A stretch of 64,000 bases of DNA, from positions 823,501-887,500 of the forward strand of contig OU612070.1 of the NCBI GenBank assembly GCA_914767715.1. The letters run 5' to 3'. Below the pieces are notes generated by a model. It saw only the letters and a list, made by a program, of their open reading frames with translations. It did not search any database and had not been told where the DNA came from. The translations under genes and the position numbers were made by a program. This document shows positions 48,201 through 62,800 of this stretch, in pieces; the stretch's first letter is position 1, and the number at the start of each line of letters is the position of its first letter. This DNA is from Membranipora membranacea. Lineage: Eukaryota > Bryozoa > Gymnolaemata > Cheilostomatida > Membraniporidae.

Positions 48201-49010
48201 CAGATTCATTATAAACATATTAGAATGCTGCTCTTTCAGTCTGTGGTAGGTTAATACTGCTATTATCACTACTATATTTCCAGCTAGTGTTGTAACTATG
48301 AGTATTACGAGAAAAAAGGCAGCAATGCTGATTTCCCATAGGTGGCGCTCATCCATCTCCGACACCTCTATATTAGGTCTGTTAATATAAACCTGAGTGT
48401 GACCTCAAATGCTCTAAATCCAGTTTAGATTCCATGTATCAAAGTTCTTGATAGGATGCAGCTCGAACTTCTCTCTAAAATAATGAATTATGTGTGTGGA
48501 TCAACATTTTTAAGTAGATTTAAGAAAAAGACAACAGCGTAATATTCAATTCAATTCAATATACAATCAGAAATATTGTAAAACATCTAGATTATCTAGT
48601 ACTCGGATGTCAATCAATTTGTGTTTTACCCAAAACGGGTACTCTCCAAGTTTTGACACGCTTTCAGCCATAAAATCTCTGTGCATAGTTAGCCTAACTT
48701 GACAAGCTTTGATGGGATTGAGACTCAATAAAAAGAGGTTAGTGCAGCGTGGGGGTTTTAATTGTACTGAATTAAATTAACTTACCATTCAATACTGAGA
48801 ATCAATAGAGATGTTTTCATAAGCGATTATAAACCTCAGTGTCCTACCTAGGAGCTGATCAGACGGATCATCAGTGTAAGTTCCGTTTGCGCTGTTACAC
48901 ATGAGGGTAGGTAGTCTCAAGATGAGTAAGTGATGAGTATGGTGAAGTAAACTAGAGCTGCTCCAACCAACAACAATGGACGAAAAATATTCAAATTCAG
49001 TACTTAGCAA
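39257..49010 (-). CDS. Class A (rhodopsin-type) GPCR, GPR161-like
   Basis: Six exons: 49010-48848, 48367-48096, 46776-46593, 45469-45300, 40417-40244, 39787-39257; phases join, 497 aa, or 461 aa if the Met at 48902 is used. The ectodomain has an NGT sequon. TM1 carries LAGN; TM2 LAIAD; TM3 ends DRF in place of DRY; TM4 has IIWTWIQG; ECL2 has a Cys (LVCAIDW) to pair with the TM3 Cys; TM6 has CMTP in place of CWxP; TM7 has NPFIY. A basic helix-8-like FRTEFRKAFLRQL and a long Ser/Thr-rich tail of about 140 aa follow. TLGFVSIDRF with YPMRYSM and the TM5 PALTMLICY resemble GPR161 as I remember it; an aminergic-type orphan is the alternative. The ligand is unknown. The acceptor of exon 5 is non-ideal (taag), and the 4.9 kb intron before it could hide another exon. 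Confidence 0.82.
40848..41391. mobile_element. MITE with ~60-bp inverted repeats rich in GAACAG
   Basis: CGGTAACTGTAAATTGCTGA followed by CAGGCTGAACAGACTGAACA on the left is matched, inverted, at about 41325-41391 (CAGCAATTTACAGTTACCG). The interior has a second nested inverted word pair (AAGCTTGTCT / AGACAAGCTT). 540 bp, non-coding, in GPCR intron 4. Confidence 0.8.
41989..42605. mobile_element. Inverted-repeat element, TTTCAATTAGAACAGTC ends
   Basis: The left end GGGACCGTTTCAATTAGAAC and the inverted right end GAGACCAGTTTCAATTAGAA give TIRs of about 28 bp around about 560 bp with no coding capacity. A single related end lies at 9325-9352. GPCR intron 4. Confidence 0.7.
42884..43250. repeat. 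(ATAGT)n pentanucleotide satellite
   Basis: About 73 tandem copies over 367 bp, with a single substitution (ATAGTAAAGT) near 43192. It lies in GPCR intron 4. The period of 5 leaves all six frames periodic, giving artefactual minus-strand ORFs. Confidence 0.98.
43251..45240. other. Remainder of GPCR intron 4
   Basis: Ordinary AT-rich intron. It has a short (TTTCC)n run near 43488. No exon, RNA gene or clear mobile element was found. Confidence 0.45.
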
Positions 49011-50811
49011 TTCAAAATTTGTTTACATGTCACATTAAGTTCTTTGATGATAAAAACATCAAAGCATCAAATTTTTGTAATGATGTATATTCAGGCTCAG
49101 CCTTCAGAATGACAAGACGAATAAAACACTAAGCGATCTATCCACTCATTGTAAACCCTCAATCAACCAATAGAGCACTGCAATTATACTGCAGTGTACT
49201 ATTTTCATTGAACCATTAAATAAAGGTCAACTAGCATTTTGCACACTGGCTGCAAAAATATTCTGTTTGATCAAGAAGTTAAAATATAAAACACAATATC
49301 CCCCGGGGCGGCATTCAGGAAACTACCTGGAAAATCTTCATCACAAACTCATATATATATCATAAAACATGTTAGTTAAATATAAAACCACCAATGGACG
49401 GAACAAGTTCTTTTATTATTTGATGAAGGTCTGGCATCCCCGGGAGGTCTAGTTCAGATGTAACTGAAGACTAGACGGCGCTACTTCTCAATGGAACATC
49501 CATTGTCATATTAATGACCTTGAAGACAAAAGTATTAATAACATAGATAAAGGAAATGTAATCAATAGTTAAATAGAGAAAGTAAACCTGAGACTCCCCA
49601 TATTAATTAAGGTAACATTGGATCATGCGATGTGTTCTGAAACGCATGATCTTTGTTTTCAAACAAGTTGGTCACTACGAGTCAAGAGGGTTTCTATTTT
49701 TCTCTTTTAAACTTTGAACCCTTGAAAAAAAATTGATATCTCCAAAAATACATAAAAGCGAATGATTACACATGATAGAGAATTTGATTCTCTGCACCAT
49801 CCTTTACCAATCATAACCCTTTTTTCACTAGGTTCCTATAAACATTCCATAATTCACACCAATTTCACCGTCCCTCAGCCACTGAAACTTGAGTTACCCG
49901 CTCTTATAGAATCAGAACACAACTCCTTCGTTCTATAGCTGAGGGAGGAGTACAGATATAACCAAGTGCTCAGGGAGGCCCAAACTCACTGATGTGCTAG
50001 AGGTCTACCTCAGACATTAGTGAGGGAGGCTGTTACCACCATGTTGACCTTTCGCAAATATACAAGTAGATTTCTATAGGGCTTCTTAACAACTAATGGG
50101 GATAATGATGATCACCTTATTTGAACTGCTGCCCAGTACGTCGCAACAGATCTTCAATTTAAAAAAAATGTCATCTCATATATCATAATTATATAGTCAT
50201 ATAATAGTTTATGGTTTAACCTTATTTGCTCTTACTACCTTCTAAATTATTTTTTGAAATTTGAAATTATCGCCGTAAGGGAATAAAATAATTGAACTAT
50301 ATAACTTTGTATCAGTAATTGAATCCAGCTAAAATATGGCAGCTTTGATTGACGTCTCAATCTAAGACACAGGCAAGCTGCTTTTTAAATGTTTACTATG
50401 TGCTTGTGGATAGTCAGATATGTTCTCTTAATCCACAAACAAAAGATGTCAATGTAAATGAACAGAATCCCTTATTTAGCCTATTTTGTAAAGTAAACTT
50501 GCAATGCAAAATGCCGTGAACTCTCTGATCCTCGACCTCATAAAATTACGACATTACTCATTTTTTCTGTGTTTTTTTTACGGATATTGTCTGTCATGTT
50601 TGAAATATCTTCTGGAATGTATGACTCGGTGAATGACTCGTTGCCAGTTGCGTTCATCTCAGAAATATTTAAAGAGCTATGGTAGTTGTTTCTTATATTG
50701 CTGTGTATTAAATCTGACTAATAGTAAATTATAAAATATCAGTGTATCCAATACCAACTTCAGAGAAGATCTTATAAAACATCATTAAAATAGTATAAAA
50801 AAACAAATACC
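49011..50811. other. Intergenic, TARBP1 3' side to GPCR 5' side
   Basis: 1.8 kb between two minus-strand genes. It must include the GPCR promoter and the TARBP1 3' UTR. Several short palindromic words are present but no convincing gene or element. Confidence 0.45.
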
Positions 50812-53800
50812 CTAATATATACCTACCTGGCAGCTACCGCTGTCGCTGTTCATTTCAAGTAAGCGCTGTTTTCTGTACTCCCATATTAAGAGAGCACCAC
50901 TGACATGTACATTTAGAGAGCGGATAACTCCTTGTTGCGGTATCTCTACACACACATCTAATAGCTGTAATAATTGAGCAGGTATTCCCTCCTTCTCATT
51001 CCTGTAAATGGTTAATGGTAATTATGGTTATCAACAAAATATTATTGAAGTTGAGGATCACTCTAAGGATATTTGATTAGCATATGCTGCGATTCCTCTT
51101 AATCATAACTCTCTCCTGTTAATCATAACTCTATCCTGTTAATCATAACTCTATCCTGTTAATCATAACTCTATGCTGTTAATCTTGATGCCTAAAAGGT
51201 AGTACTTTACATGTACCTGCTGACATGTGAGACGTCTTTGTGAGCGATAAAAAAAATAGCCAGTTAATCATTCTGCCCCTCTCACGATCCATGTCGGATT
51301 TTGGAAGATGATGTTAACTGCTTTGATTTCATTGACGAAACTGATATGTTAGGCAAAGCCTAGGCCTAGGGTGACATTAGAACTTCTATCTAGAATTACT
51401 ACAAACATTACACTTTGGTATATAAGTAAAGCAGATATACATACCCCAGCACCAGAACAGTTTTAGCAGGCATGTGATAATCTCTGAGTGATTTACTATT
51501 AGTGGACTGTTCAGCCCCGACTACAGTAAATCCATACTGCTTCATCTCAGTCAGGTACTCAGGGAGACAGTAAGCTGGTACCTGTTATATACAAATATAC
51601 AAACATATGTGTAACTGCATTGTATATATTGTACACAGACTACGATATATGCAATGCTATTGGGTAATTTTATAACAAAAAAATGTATTAAAAAGTGTGA
51701 ATATTTACTACGGGTGTATATAATATAGTAATACATGCTGTACATATAAACGCTTAGAAATCTTTGATCTAGACATTTTATTAAGCGTTACATAAAAACC
51801 TTTAACATAATAACATATATATAATATGAGTATTAGGCAGTATTGGTAGTCTTTTACTCCGTGGGTCAAGGCTTTATGAATATGAGGAGTTACCTGTTTA
51901 AGCGGGACCCAGCGATGAGAGGTAACAGCAGTAGAGAGAAAGTTAGTATCTTCTGTAATTTTTAGACTGTTAACAACCATCTCATTAGCTCCGAATATCT
52001 CAGCAGTTCTACATAAACCTGACAACACATTAAACATAATTATACAGACAGGCTATATGTTCATCAAGTCTGCATATCAGACTCATTTGCATGTTTACCT
52101 GATAAGTAAATCAATAAATCAACAACATTTCTGTCGCAGCTTTACTGGGAAAGTCTCCTGTTTGAACCAATACTATCTCAGTTGGTGCAGTCTCCATGAG
52201 ATATACCGTGGTAAAATGACGTCCCTTCCTGACACTTATTAGTGAATGCAGCAGTTACACACAGCCAAAGATACATGAGGGATGAATAGTGGGTCTGATC
52301 TGGCCTTGTAATGTGGCTAATTTTTTGTTTTTTTCCCCACGTGACAAAGTTAGGACTGATCTCTTTAACTTTAGTCACCTGGCTTCTGCCTGGATATCCT
52401 CACCTCCAAGGTTGGGTAGTTTATCTATGAGAGAAGTGACTAGTACTAGTCCAGGTTTATCTGCTTCATGAGTAACATCAGAGATAGCCTGTGGATCTAA
52501 AGCTGGGTTATCTAGAGCGGGGTTTGTGGTACGCCACGCTGTTATCTTACGCTGAACATCTGTATATACCATCTCAGTCTCATTATCTAAAACACAAACA
52601 ATCTTCATCATCCAATACATCTGTAAGTGAATATCATTGTAAGCAAATCACAAGAGAATAATCGTACTCACTAGGTGCAACAAAGTAATGTTCAAGTACA
52701 CAAGAATTTATATGTTTATGTTCAACTTGTATTATATTTTTCTCAACAATTGTCGGAGATATCTAAAAAAAATCCATTTATATGCAAATATATTTCTAGC
52801 TGACAAATAATTGCTTATTGTATTGTGTTACCTCCCTCCTTCACTTTGATATGCCATGTACCAGGATCACATGTCCTTAGTTCTGAGTGATGACACTTGA
52901 CGGGGACGCTACGCTGGGTCCCCTCACCAAATACATGATATGGTATAGATTCTCCCTCTGCTAGGCTAAGCAGCCTGGGCCACAGGCTAAAAATTACCTA
53001 AAATATGTAATTCAACTAAAATGAGAAATCACGAGGTTTTAACAATATTACACAGCAATTAAATCTCACATACATCAACATTTTCCAAGAGGAGTAAATA
53101 CTAGCTAGGGATTAGTTCAGTTAGTAAGAAACTTAACGCCAGCTAGCACCTATTTCAGCTAGCTGATGCAAATGTTTACACAAAGTTAAGCAAATACCAG
53201 CTCGTCACAAAGTTTACCATGTCAAGCGTGTTCGGAAAGGCAAGCCTTTCCTCCTGCGATCACTTTACACATCTAGGGTATATACAAAGTCAACTGTGTT
53301 GCCAACATGGATAGATAATTGTAAATATCTTGGATTATAACAATGAGTAAACACTATAAGAAAAGTCTCCCACCTCCAGACTCCAATCTTCAACTGCATC
53401 AAACTTGAAGAAAAAGAAATTCTCCAACAGTTTCCTTGAGTTCTTTTCCGTCGCGGTTCTGAAACAAGTATGGTTAATTACAGATGAATCAAGGCAAATC
53501 ATTGCACTGCTGCCCTCCCTTCTCTACCAGTCCATACGCCGGATTGTAAACAAGATAGAGTTAGCATAGATGAGCATGATCTCAGAATCTAACGTGGGAG
53601 TTATATGATGGGGATGTTGTTGCAACGTCACATTGTGTTACACCAGCTCAGTTTGAACTTTGTCACTTACCCACTCAGAAGAGCAAACTCCATATTAGCC
53701 TTGAGAATAGGGAAGTGATTAGATAATTCTTCCTCGAGCTGAAACTCTTTGGCATGTTGCCAAATCTTCATAAGTGCTGCCTGTGCGTGTATCCTCATAT

Positions 53801-56800
53801 TGAACTTACTGGACATTCCCCATGGGGTGATAACTGGTATAATATCCACCATCAGTGATAACTGTATACATCACAATATAGAGAGTCAAGCAAGATAAAA
53901 ACAACATCATCAGGTAAGCTTAGATAGTATGTACTGTATAGTATGTATATATTTGTATTCTTGAATTATTTTCAGGTTTTGCGCATATATCATATTGGAC
54001 AGATCAAGGAGTTAGAGACTCTTTGGTCAGATGTTTTAGTTCATTTACTAGGTATTTGTTATATAATGTTTGTTTACCTGGTTATGAGAGGAGTCGGTTA
54101 GGTTTATAGGCTCGGCACAGATGTGACTGGCTATAGAGAACATGGAACACACAACCAGCGCTTTATCTTTAGCCATCTGTCATTCAAATAAATTTGTACT
54201 TAAAATTCACATTCACAGACCATACTTGATAATCTCCCAAAAATCACGGACACATTTGTTGTAATTAAGCATAGAGAAATTGCGACATTTGTGAAATCAT
54301 GATATTGGCTGTAAAATGCGGTCTGCAGCCGATGTGTATTGCATGTTCGGATTTTTGGTGTGTAAACCTTACAACATATGTGGTTGAAATTTCAGCGCTT
54401 GTGGTTGATGGTGACAATTGAGGTTTTGTACACATAACAAGGACTCTAATGGAGAAAATAACTACATGATGTTTGGTAGCGAACAGTCCAATGACAATGC
54501 TAAGAAAATATAGTGAAAGTATATAAGTAAACAGTATATATTGTATCTGATTTTGTTGTAACATGATATACACAATCTGTAAGGATGTTTGTTTGACTCA
54601 GTTTTTACTGACCAAGGTGTACATGACATGCTGATGGTAGATATATGACATGTATATAATTGAGCATACCTTGATTGGATTCATGAGATTGATAAGGTGT
54701 ACATTTATATCTAGTGGATGAGATTTTAGTATATAGATATATATCCACTCCAGCTGGTGTCTACATGAAGGTTGTAACTCTATTCTAAGTGAAGATCTGA
54801 CAAATACCATAATCCTCGAACGAATCTCATCTACCTGTGAAAAGTGCTCTGCGTTATAGAATATATTTTTATTGTGATGGATGTATGATGGAATCTAATT
54901 GTTCTACATTACATGAAGTAAATAATAATTGATTATGTTTAGTTTAGATCTCAGGCCCTGGCTGGTTTACTCTGTCACAGGCATTTAATTTACAATTGAT
55001 TCATTTAGAATTTTTTAAGTAATCACTTTAATCTTTGTTTCTGGAAAAAGTCTGACATGAGAGTGGATGGTAGATGTGTACTTACCTTGATGATATGAGG
55101 TAGATGTTTACTGACCTTGATGATATGAGGTATTAGCACCAGAAGGAGGCAGAGTAGCCTGTGTCTCTGTCTGTGCGAGAGAGCATTAGGATAGTTATTA
55201 TAACACTTCACATTGAGTAAACCTGTGTGTGTCTCACATATCTCATCTACCAGCTTACTGAGGCTGGCCTCGTTACGGCCCGACTTCAGTTTGGTAATAA
55301 CTGAGTCTATGACCAGAACTCGGACCTCATGATCGGATATATCCCAGCCAACTCTGGAATTATAAAAAAAAGTGATTAGTAAGTTAAAAAATAATGAAAT
55401 TGGGAGGTATGCTAAACTGAGGGCCTCTTTAGCTTATTGATGACTCATCTGAAGAAAGAATAATATCTGCTTCAGAGATGGGATTTATATTTTGTGAAAA
55501 TTATCCATCCATGCGAAAAGCAAAAATCAAAAAACAGCAATATGATTTCTAGCACAACTATAGTTATAGTACCTTATTTCATCAGATTGATTAATATCTA
55601 TGAGAACTCCTGTCTCTTGCATAAACATAAAAGCATCCTCCACATTCCTGAAATATACCATATGTATTGTGGGTTAACAAATAACAAATGCTTAAGGTAA
55701 TGTCAAAGACCGATCCGAATATCAACATATCATATACCGTTGGAAAGCTGCCGAGCTACTGAAAATGAATACCTAAACAAAAACTTGATTCAATGAGGTT
55801 GTGTCATTTTAGGGAGGAAATGAGGCAGAAAACGCTGTTTTTGTCATAGTAGATGGGGGAGTCAAATTAAATGCAACAAATTTCAAACCAGGTGGAATGC
55901 ATACTTAGAGATTGCGTTTATCGTAAAATTTGATTTTCTTTGATAAATGACTAGTCTAAACTGACTTTTTACGTCACGCCATACAATGCATTTTTTTTTG
56001 TGAAGCCATGAAAATATGTGAAATATCAATCATTAATTCAGAACAGATCATAGGCTCGAAACAAAATTAATTATGATTTTCCCTTAGAGTACACTTCAAA
56101 TGCCATCACTATTAACTTTCAACAAATTAGCTTGCATATTGCGAAAACAGTAGACTCTCGAATACAGCTAATATTTTTTGCAACTTTTGCATAACATCAA
56201 ATGTGCTGTCCAAATGACCATTATTGTGGCCAAACAAAGTTTTGTGTAAAGTTCTCACATACGAAGCCGCTTTCATTAGCCATGGTGCACACAGGAAATG
56301 CCAAAATATTTTTTCCCTGCAGCTTCGTTTTTCTTGAATTTAACGCAAAAGAATGCCAAAAAAACAGCTATTTTTTGGGACTTTTGAGGTGTTTTTGGCC
56401 ATTCTTTTGCGTTAAATTCAAGAAAAACGAAGATGCAGTGAAAAAATATTTTGGCATTTCCTGTGTGCACCATGGCTAATGAAAGCGGCTTCGTATGTGA
56501 GAACTTTACACAAAACTTTGTTTGGCCACAATAATGGTCATTTGGACAGCACATTTGATGTTATGCAAAAGTTGCAAAAAATATTAGCTGTATTCGAGAG
56601 TCTACTGTTTTCGCAATATGCAAGCTAATTTGTTGAAAGTTAATAGTGATGGCATTTGAAGTGTACTCTAAGGGAAAATCATAATTAATTTTGTTTCGAG
56701 CCTATAATCTGTTCTGAATTAATGATTGAAATTTCACATATTTTCACGGCTTCACAAAAAAATGCGTTGTATGGCGTGACGTAAAAAGTCAGTTTAGACT

Positions 56801-59800
56801 AGTCATATATCAAAGAAAATCAAATTTTACTATGAACTCAATCTGTATGTATACATTCCACCTGTTTTGAAATTTCTTGCAATTAATTTGACTCCGCCAT
56901 CTGCTTTGACAAAAACTGCATTTTCTGCCTCATTTCCTCCCTTTAATGACACAACGTCATCGAATTAAGTTTTTGTTCAGGTATTCATTTACAGTAGCTC
57001 GGCAGCTTTCCTACGGTATATGATATGTTGATATTCGGATCGGTCTTTGACATTACCTTAATAAGTAATTTGGGAAAATAGACCAAAGGTGACGAGGAGC
57101 AGTAAATTTTAATAGCGTCTGATTTAGAACAACGACTTCTAGTATTTTACTTAAAACTTGTATATTTGTATCCTTCCAATAGCATAAGTTCATATATAGT
57201 GTTATCTTGCCAACAAACATGTGCGCTTATTTCCTTCATCCGTGCACATGTGTGACAAGAAATATTATTTTACCAGCTATGAGAGAAGTATATCTTCCCT
57301 GTAATGTCGTTACCTGTGAGCTTTATTGTGTATAGGTCCGTACATAGCCAAGTTCACTAGAGAAGATACCATCCAGTTAGGGGTGGGGGTTGACATGTCC
57401 ACAAACACCCCACAAAACTGACGAGATAGAATATTAGCTATGCCTGGTCTCTCCTCTGATTTACTATAGACTGACTCGAACACCTACAATAGAAGGAAAA
57501 ACTGGTGTTATACTACCAGTATAATATTTTTCGAGTTTCAGAGGGAATTGTGTTAAGAGGCGCAGGCATATTAAATTTTCATAGCATGTATGCATGTTAG
57601 ATTGAGGGCCTGAGCAGTACAATGTGATCATCCATTTTCATTAATTCCAAAGGTGGTATATACTGTATTTCCCTAAAAACCTCAATTAAACTTATAGACT
57701 ATACACATAACATAACGTAACAATCATTTAGCTTGCTAATGGTCTTTGTTTGAGGTACTTTTGTCGCAAGATAAATATCCCTATAAATCTAGAATGCAAA
57801 CTGAGTAGATAGTATTAAAGATTACCTGAGTGAGAACTTCACTGCAGTCCTCTCTGTCAATGAGGGTTTGAGTGAATACAGCTTGTACTAAACTTGTAAC
57901 CAGGGGGAGATAATATGAATTCTTATTTTCTTCTTCTACTTTATTCAGTAGTGAGTGAGCTGCATCTTCAACATCACTCGCATCCACCTGACAACAAACA
58001 ACCTTAAATACTAGCATAAGCTCATAGAAACTACTGAGCTATTTGCAGCATATATGTGAGCCAAATTCATTCTGTGTATACCCCGGGGGAATAAAGTTCA
58101 CAATTTTGCACACGTATAGCTAAATAACATTTAATAATACTCTTCATTTTATTTATTCCCACATCAGCTAGCCAAAATTTAGTGCTAGCTAACCCAAAAC
58201 CAGCTCCAGTTATCATTTACTCCTCTACGGTAGGCATGGGAGACAACTCCCGATCAGAATGTGACACAATGGGTACAGCAGATAATAAGTGATATAAGGT
58301 TATTTACATGAGGAAGTATAAGAGTAAAACAGCTGAATATAACACAGCTATCATCTCTATACATTATAGATAATGCTTCTCTAGCCTCAGAGTACCAGTG
58401 ATCCCAGTCTACATCAGGTGGGGGCGTACAAAGGTGCTTATAGTAAGCTGCCCATAGCGCTCGCAGCTGTGACATGGAAGGAGCTCTGCTAAAATATCAC
58501 AACAAATAGGTAATTAATCCAAGAAATATTACAAGAAACATTACAAAGGCTTCTCATAATTGGCTTGGTATCATACCATACCATACCTGATCATACTTAT
58601 GAAAAACCTCATACTGAAATTAAAAAGTGTTATTTCATCTCTGTTCATAAATGTTTAGCGGGAAATCTGATCACCAACAAGAGAAATATATTTGAAGGAG
58701 TAGGAGGTAGCTCAGTTGGTTAGAGCGCCGGTCCTTCAACACGTAAGTGATGAAGGTCATGGGTTCGAATCCCACTGCAGTCTATCAACTACTGGGGTTT
58801 GGTTGGCCCCCAGGTGTGCTCCGACCGGCCTGCAAACAGAGAGCAAAACTGGCACAGACATTGCGGCCTTGCCATTAAGGCAAAATAATATTTCGCCGCC
58901 CATGCTTCGGGATGTAGCGTGTGATAAGACATCCGATTTTAATTAACCTTTAATCAACCTTAGTACATTTCATGATTATCTATAATATTAAGTTGGTCAT
59001 TATTGATGAGGAAATTTATTCTGAATGACATACTGATATAACTCTGATTTATAGGTAATGGAAACTATATCACCTTCTGTCATTAGAAGGTCCCATCTTA
59101 ATCAGAGTTTCGACGATATCAGCAGTGCTCTGACTTTGTGTGGTCAAGACTGCAGCCAGTAATAACCATTCTATCTCACTCTGAAACACAACAAGACTGA
59201 GCATGAATGAGTGGACAACATTGTTATTTTCATTGTAGTTTGAGCTTAGGTTTAAGCAGTAATTAATCAAGAATCAAGCTTTCTTCTATGGGGAAGCGTA
59301 CAGATGAACTGCTAGTAGTGAATTGAAAATGGACAGCCTGGGGATTTTGCCTGAATACTCAACCCTTACAACTAGACAGACGAAACATGATGCTTTCCTC
59401 TTACACTGCAAACAAAACTGATTACCAGTACCTAGAGGTGATGTAGCAATTGAAAACTTACACATTGTGAACCAGCCCTGAGAGTGGTTAGCGCACAGTC
59501 AACTATTCGTGAAATCTCTGCGGTGTGTGAGAGTTTATTTACAAGCTTTACAAACTCCAGACAATTGTTCAATTCTCCATCTGTGAGCTCCTGTTTCTAA
59601 AATATCAGTTTATGTCAAGTCAGGCCATTACACAGCTGCTTACTCTTTGGACAGATATCTATCTCTCTATGCCAAGTTATCAATTCAGTTTGATCAGCCA
59701 AAGGTCCCAATTGTTTTCTTTTGAACCCTTTACCTTCAATTCTCACTCCAGAGTAAATCTGAGCTAGGATACAATTATCCGAGTTGTCCTCTCTTGAATT

Positions 59801-62800
59801 GAGATAGAACAACCTATTCAGCTTTCGCACATGCAAGATACAGGCATTAGGAGACTATGGACAAACTCACTGCGTACACATATATATATATATAGTGAAA
59901 GGGTGCAACAGAAAACTACTTAATCCAAAGTTACATCTCAATCAGTCCAACGTCCGGTATGTCACATCATACTAAGAGAGTAAAAATACTGACCTGGTTT
60001 ATCAGAGAGAGAATGAAATCAACAACGCTCGTCTCACACAGAGCCACATAAATCTCCATATTCTTCTCTCTCTGACTCTCAGTATCTGAGGATGTGAGTG
60101 TATATATCCTGACTACAGTCTGTATAGCGCTGAATATGTTATCTCTGTTAGCATACACTCTGTGTGAACAAGTAGAGAGTAACTGGATAGGGCCTTCTCT
60201 CAGCCAGTCGTGTAGAGGCTGGGGGCAGCTCCCATCTTCAGAAGGTGTTATGCAGAGGGGTAATAACATCAAAGCGAACTCTTCTTTTGAGTCTTCAATA
60301 TAAATATAGATCTTTGTAATGAATTGTGTGAATTCCAGACATTATCTTGTAGATTTTTGTCCCTAGGAATATAAGCCTAGAAGTTTGACGGAACTTTGCT
60401 GGCGGTTTTTTGAAGAGGTTATAAACCATGTCACTAGAGAAAAACCACAATATATGCACAATGTAAAATTTTCGTCTAAGGTTGCTAATGTTATGTCTCA
60501 ACTGAAGCCTCTACGAACGGGTATATAGGGTCATGCGCTAACAGACAGATTGACTTCTTCTAGGGTTAATACAATAATACAGAGAAGTGTACCTGATGTG
60601 AGTAAGTTATCCAGGTGAAGGTTACCGCCCTGAATAGCCTGCTCTAATGTAAGCTTTAGTTCACCCCACAGATTACTCTTATATCTCAGGATCTCATCTG
60701 CTCTTACCTCCACAAGCAGAGAACAGAATGGCTTTAGAGTAGACTCATTCATCCGTATAAAAGAAACACAACGTTATCAAATAGAATCAACATCAGTGAT
60801 ATAATGGATTAACCTTTGTCACACAGAATGGACAGACCAGATAGTAAGATCTGTCTGTGCCATCTGGTACATAGGCCAACAGCAAGCTTACATATTAACC
60901 ATATAACCTGACAATTGATGACCATTATTTTCATTAAAACAAGTATTGATTCAAGTTTCTTCCAAGCAAGCATTAATTAGTATTGACTTCATAGAGTGCA
61001 GATATTATCTCACCTCACACAGATTTATAACAGAGTGCAGCAGGTAGCACTGAGTAGCTGATCTGATTTTTTTCTCACACAGTAGAAGATTCTTACTCAT
61101 CATATCCAGTATAACTCTCAGTGTACGGCTATCCCAACATCCTCTCTCAGAGCTGTCCACAGAGGCTAGGGCTGCCATCCAATACATACAGGGTACTGGT
61201 GACCACGCCGACTTAGAGAGTGTGTCCATTATACCGTGTAGGAACTCCGCTAAAGATGGAAAATAGACAAGCTTAAATTGAAGTTATGCTTTAATTTTGT
61301 ATGGGAGTAGGGTGGCAAGGAAAACTTGATAATCATATGAACTAGGAGTTAGGACTTGTTGCAGAGAAAGGAGCAGACGACCGAATGATCACCAACAGGC
61401 AGAAAGAGAACAACTTGACTACTTTCGCTGGCATTAATTTACCGTACCTTACACCTTCAGATGTGTATAGTATGAGTATATCCAGCTTTATGATTACATA
61501 ATGTAAAATAACAGATTAACAACAATCGAGATTTAATATCTCATTGTTTTGTTGGAATGGACTCAACGCCATTTTGTCGAAGCGTTTTGGTATCAGTTCA
61601 CACAAAGACATTCTGAGTAAAACATACTGTCATATGCACTTTAGAGACCCACCTTTTTGCTCCTGTTTTTGTAATACCGATAGGACATTGTTGAGATAAG
61701 CCTTCATAGCCACAAATAGCTCAGGAATAATATCCTCATTCTGATCTGGTCTGCGAGAGAAGAATGAGCTGACACTACTCATAACTACAAAATGTGTGTA
61801 CAGCGCCTGTAATATAGACATAATATCATCTCATGTATGGTCTGCCAGCCTTTGATCATTACTGATAGAATACAAAATCCTTGATGTCAGTAGGTTAGCA
61901 ATGTTACCAACAGTAATGTCGTCACATAGCATTATGACTAGACTAGACTTTATGGTTGATAAATGTTGTTCATATTGCAGTACCAAATTTTTTTGTATCA
62001 TAAACACTCATACTCCCCAATCTAAAATTTATCCCAGTAGAGGCAGCTTCGTGACAACAGGTTGTAATTTTTTCACAATCTGCATTTAATAATCAAATTT
62101 CATATTTCGGTCCAGGCGATTTACTCACAGATAGCATTCCGCTCTGAGTGAAAGCTTTATATACAGATAAATCCAATCTCAGTATGTATAGAACTCCATA
62201 TTTCCTCACTTGGTTACTATCATGGTGTACTATTCTTGTGAATAAAGCTAACAGCCAGTTAATGTGGAGATAATCTGTAAAAAATCCGCTTAACATCAGC
62301 AGCTTGAAAATACCGTGTAAAACTTTGTTAATCCAATCAAAATCAGATGTCGCTCAGTATTATCGTGATTGAGTACTGAGAAGGTAATTTAGTACTTTGA
62401 TCACAAACCGCAGGTAGCATGGAAATGTTTACCATACCTAAAGATGTTCCACTGCTTTCTACAAGAATGCGATTCTCATTTTTTTGAAGTAGAACTTGGG
62501 GCTTAGTATGGTATTTGACATTTTAACGTATAGGCCTATTGCACTTTGTATACACTACATAATACTGTCATACATGGTGCAACACAAAGTTTATGATCTC
62601 GTTTAGCCAGCTGTGAGATTAATTTGTATAGGTTATAGTGATAGCACAAGATGCTCTGTCCTTTTGTTTTGTGGTAAGCCACTCATACCTTCCCACTCAT
62701 ACCTTCCCACTCATACTGCCATCAACCCATTCTTTTCTGGGGTTGTGAGATGACGCAATTGGTATGCGCGCTTACCATTCACTGCCAGGCGATTGGTGCC

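Noticed and set aside
56201-56554. Mirror-image 92-aa ORFs on both strands
   Set aside because: They are the two arms of the 1.37-kb foldback element; no recognisable domain or splice context.
58700-58780. Intact tRNA gene
   Set aside because: A and B boxes are good, but the acceptor stem does not pair and the sequence continues into a repeat body, so it is a SINE head.
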